Source of the DNA: Persicobacter sp. CCB-QB2
GTDB lineage: Bacteria; Bacteroidota; Bacteroidia; Cytophagales; Cyclobacteriaceae
NCBI RefSeq assembly: GCF_001274635.1
Contig: NZ_LBGV01000001.1
Location: 2,976,001 to 3,040,000, forward strand
Length of the DNA: 64,000 nucleotides
Direction: 5' to 3'
Below are positions 62,221 to 64,000 of this stretch, piece after piece. A program made the position numbers and the translations under genes. The notes under the pieces are model-generated. The model was given only the letters and a program-made list of their open reading frames with translations, was not told the DNA's origin and did no database searches. Positions within the stretch are counted from its first letter, which is position 1. Every line of letters starts with the position of its first letter.

Positions 62221-63354
62221 ATGGTCCGAAAACTTACCTTACTTCTTCTTTCTCTTCTTTTATGCCCTCAGCCTGCTTTCCCCCAAACGGAGCACGCACC
62301 GGAATGGCTCAATGAGCGGGTTTTGGTCTCTTCCGAATCGCATCATCAAACGGGAACCCTATGCCTAATAGACTTTCCCAATGGTCGGCAATGGATGGCC
62401 GTTGCCGGCCTTGCCAATAAAGAACAAAATGTTCCGGCTTTAGGGAATTATTATGTGGAAATTGGTTCGATGACCAAGATGTTTATCGCAACGGCTATTT
62501 TGCAATTACATGAGGATAGCCTGTTGAACATCTACAAACCCTTTACCTCTTATATACAGGAGCCCTGGGCTAAAAATTTAAATCGATGGAAGAAAAAAAA
62601 TTGGAGTGATTCCATTTCCATATTGAACATGCTTAACCACACTGCCGGCATATTTGATTACCTGGACGACGGTACCGATCAGGCTACAGTTGATAAATAT
62701 GGCTATGAGGGGAAAGTACGTTTTAAACCACGAGAGCTTATTCGAAACTCCAATATTGAAGGAAGTTATGGGCCTCCAAATAAAAAATGGCATTACAGCA
62801 ATACGGCTTATCTGGCCTTAGGCATTCTTATCGAAACCGTGAGTGGGAAACCATGGCAGGATTACATTCAGGAGCATATTTTAGACCCAGCCAATCTGCA
62901 GCGCACCAAATTTGGTACAAGAATGAATAAAGAAGAATTGTCTAAAAAAATGCAGGGTTATTTTGATGGCAAAAAAATCAATATGGCCTTTTCATTAGCC
63001 GGAGCGAGTGGGGAAATGGTCAGTACTTTGCCGGATATGGCGGTTTTTATCCGGAAATGGTGGGGAGGAGAGTTCTTCAAATACCCGGAAACCACCAACT
63101 TATTGCGGACCGCTCATTTTGCAGATATTGGGCCTTTGGGCAGTTATGGAATGGGCATTATGCATTTAATGGATCTATATGGACATGGCGGGCAAACCTT
63201 CGGCTTCTCCGGATTTGGGGGTATTTTGCCCCAAAAAGAGATTGTACTCATTTGGATACAGAATGACTCCCAAGTGGGGGTCTACCCAGCGATACTGGAC
63301 ATCTCGGATGAATTAATGGAAAAGAAGAAAAAACCGGTTTCTGGTGAAAAATAA
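62221..63354 (+). CDS. Serine hydrolase, beta-lactamase (class C) family
   Basis: A protein of 377 residues with a signal peptide (LTLLLLSLLLCPQPAFP, mature near QTEHAPEWL). The catalytic SxxK is Ser83-Met-Thr-Lys86 (GSMTKMF), YxN is Tyr192-Ser-Asn194, and the KTG-equivalent is HGG (YGHGGQTFGFSG). The family includes D-aminopeptidases, esterases and true AmpC enzymes; the HGG box is more typical of esterase/peptidase types. It is exported and monogenic, with a terminator shared with the next gene. Confidence 0.9.
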   Translation: MVRKLTLLLLSLLLCPQPAFPQTEHAPEWLNERVLVSSESHHQTGTLCLIDFPNGRQWMAVAGLANKEQNVPALGNYYVEIGSMTKMFIATAILQLHEDSLLNIYKPFTSYIQEPWAKNLNRWKKKNWSDSISILNMLNHTAGIFDYLDDGTDQATVDKYGYEGKVRFKPRELIRNSNIEGSYGPPNKKWHYSNTAYLALGILIETVSGKPWQDYIQEHILDPANLQRTKFGTRMNKEELSKKMQGYFDGKKINMAFSLAGASGEMVSTLPDMAVFIRKWWGGEFFKYPETTNLLRTAHFADIGPLGSYGMGIMHLMDLYGHGGQTFGFSGFGGILPQKEIVLIWIQNDSQVGVYPAILDISDELMEKKKKPVSGEK

Positions 63355-63390
63355 AGGGTCTGTACTAAATTCAGTACAGACCCTTCCGTT
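63355..63390. terminator. Bidirectional terminator between the serine hydrolase and the oxidoreductase gene
   Basis: AAGGGTCTGTACT and AGTACAGACCCTT form a 13-pair stem around AATTC-like loop, with A and T runs at the edges. Strong. Confidence 0.9.
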
Positions 63391-63410
63391 TTTTAAGGAT
63401 AAATCAATGC

Positions 63411-64000
63411 TTAAGCATTTACAGCCTGAGGAACGACCTCATAGCCTGATTTTTTATATAAGAAAAATCCTCCCTGAACATTTTTCACTTTCGTGAATCC
63501 GGAGTTCACCAGGATCATAGAAGCCAAATAGCCCCTCAATCCCTTCTGGCAATAAATCACCTGTTGCTTGGCAGGATCCAGCTCATTTATTCTTTCTCTC
63601 AATTGATCCAACGGAATATTGATCGCACCCGGTACCTGACCCTGATTGGCCAATTCCTGCGGATTACGCACATCCACCAACTGGTAATCTTCTGAAGGCG
63701 TTTCCTTCTGGAAGGTGGTCAGATTTCTTGGGCTGATTTCCTCATGAACAAATTTCAGGGTATTGGAAGCCGTATATCCTGCTACAATCACCGGATCTTT
63801 TGCCGGAGAGAATGGAGGGGCGTAAGCCAAATCCAGATTAGGCAAATCATGTACTGTTAGCTTCGCATAAATGGCGGTAGACAAAACATCAATACGTTTA
63901 TCTGCTCCTTTTTCCCCAAAAACTTCTGCTCCTAATAAAGTACCTGTAGTTGGATCATAATAAATCTCCACGATCAAATCCTTTGGATTAGGATAAAATC
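63411..64000 (-). CDS. FAD-dependent CoA-disulfide reductase with C-terminal rhodanese domain (partial)
   Basis: The frame is open to the window edge, so only the C-terminal 196 residues are seen. The first part is the dimerisation domain of pyridine-nucleotide disulfide oxidoreductases (LIVEIYYDPTTGTLLGAEVFG, KRIDVLSTAIYAKLTVHDL). The last 90 residues are a rhodanese domain (DYQLVDVRNPQELANQGQVPG) with the active loop CQKGLR. The fusion is typical of CoA-disulfide reductase (Cdr-RHD), which acts on CoA persulfide/polysulfide. The FAD- and NAD-binding parts lie outside the window. Confidence 0.85.
   Translation of the reverse strand, partial: FYPNPKDLIVEIYYDPTTGTLLGAEVFGEKGADKRIDVLSTAIYAKLTVHDLPNLDLAYAPPFSPAKDPVIVAGYTASNTLKFVHEEISPRNLTTFQKETPSEDYQLVDVRNPQELANQGQVPGAINIPLDQLRERINELDPAKQQVIYCQKGLRGYLASMILVNSGFTKVKNVQGGFFLYKKSGYEVVPQAVNA

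Noticed and set aside
1..64000. tRNA or rRNA genes
   Set aside because: None of the spacers shows a cloverleaf with T-loop GTTCGAATC-type sequence or rRNA segments; by eye only, so a tRNA-finding program would be the decisive test.

Overview
The window is chromosomal DNA of a Bacteroidota bacterium, most likely a marine Cytophagia-type organism. The evidence is moderate-to-low GC with AT-rich spacers, start codons without strong Shine-Dalgarno sequences, recognisable TTTG / TAnnTTTG promoters, and Bacteroidota-typical gene neighbourhoods: rpsU-xer-hpf, nadK-OMP-uppS-bamA-ompH-ompH, coaX-OMP-TPR-lptC-corC-ppiD, and ytxJ of the bacillithiol system. The genus cannot be fixed from this sequence alone. 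No rRNA, tRNA, prophage, complete insertion sequence or CRISPR array was seen.

Layout: 0-3 kb rimP-nusA (minus) and cysS; 3-7 kb a nucleotide-sugar block (rmlA, rmlB, UDP-glucuronate decarboxylase, UDP-glucose dehydrogenase); 7-13 kb rpsU, a tyrosine recombinase, hpf, metK, an RsmI-like methylase, an esterase, pdxJ; 13-24 kb a long plus-strand run of metabolic and envelope genes ending in uppS-bamA-ompH-ompH and an LD-carboxypeptidase; 24-37 kb chrA, an exported superoxide dismutase, ppiD, corC-like, lptC, two tandem TPR proteins, an outer-membrane barrel and coaX; 37-50 kb nhaD, coaE, a YbbR protein, lipA, a frameshifted outer-membrane protein, ytxJ, a large basic repeat protein, an M16 peptidase, a YihY protein and ispF; 50-64 kb two tandem Ca/Na antiporters, upp, hpt, adk, obg, grpE, dnaJ, a PIN-type toxin-antitoxin pair, an ABC exporter, a serine hydrolase and the end of a CoA-disulfide-reductase/rhodanese gene. 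Most genes are housekeeping; the envelope genes (bamA, ompH, lptC, uppS, sugar nucleotides, TPR/OMP genes) form the largest functional group.

The main unexplained structure is a dispersed, roughly 220-bp, non-coding element. At least eight copies (three of them decayed) and one terminal fragment lie between genes. Intact copies have imperfect terminal inverted repeats (CCCGRATTATTCA-like), are flanked by a 4-bp CTAA/TTAA target duplication, and share the internal motif TTGGAAAAAACTCGAAATAG. They look like a miniature inverted-repeat transposable element that inserts at YTAA, very often in or beside stop codons: two genes (rmlA, coaE) now take their last residues and stop codon from the element, and dnaJ and an 86-residue gene keep their stop inside the target duplication. 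Removing the element on paper restores an alternative in-frame end for rmlA and coaE. Secondary points of interest are a foldable leader on metK, leader hairpins on hpt and nhaD, a 48-residue repeat protein, and tandem gene duplications.
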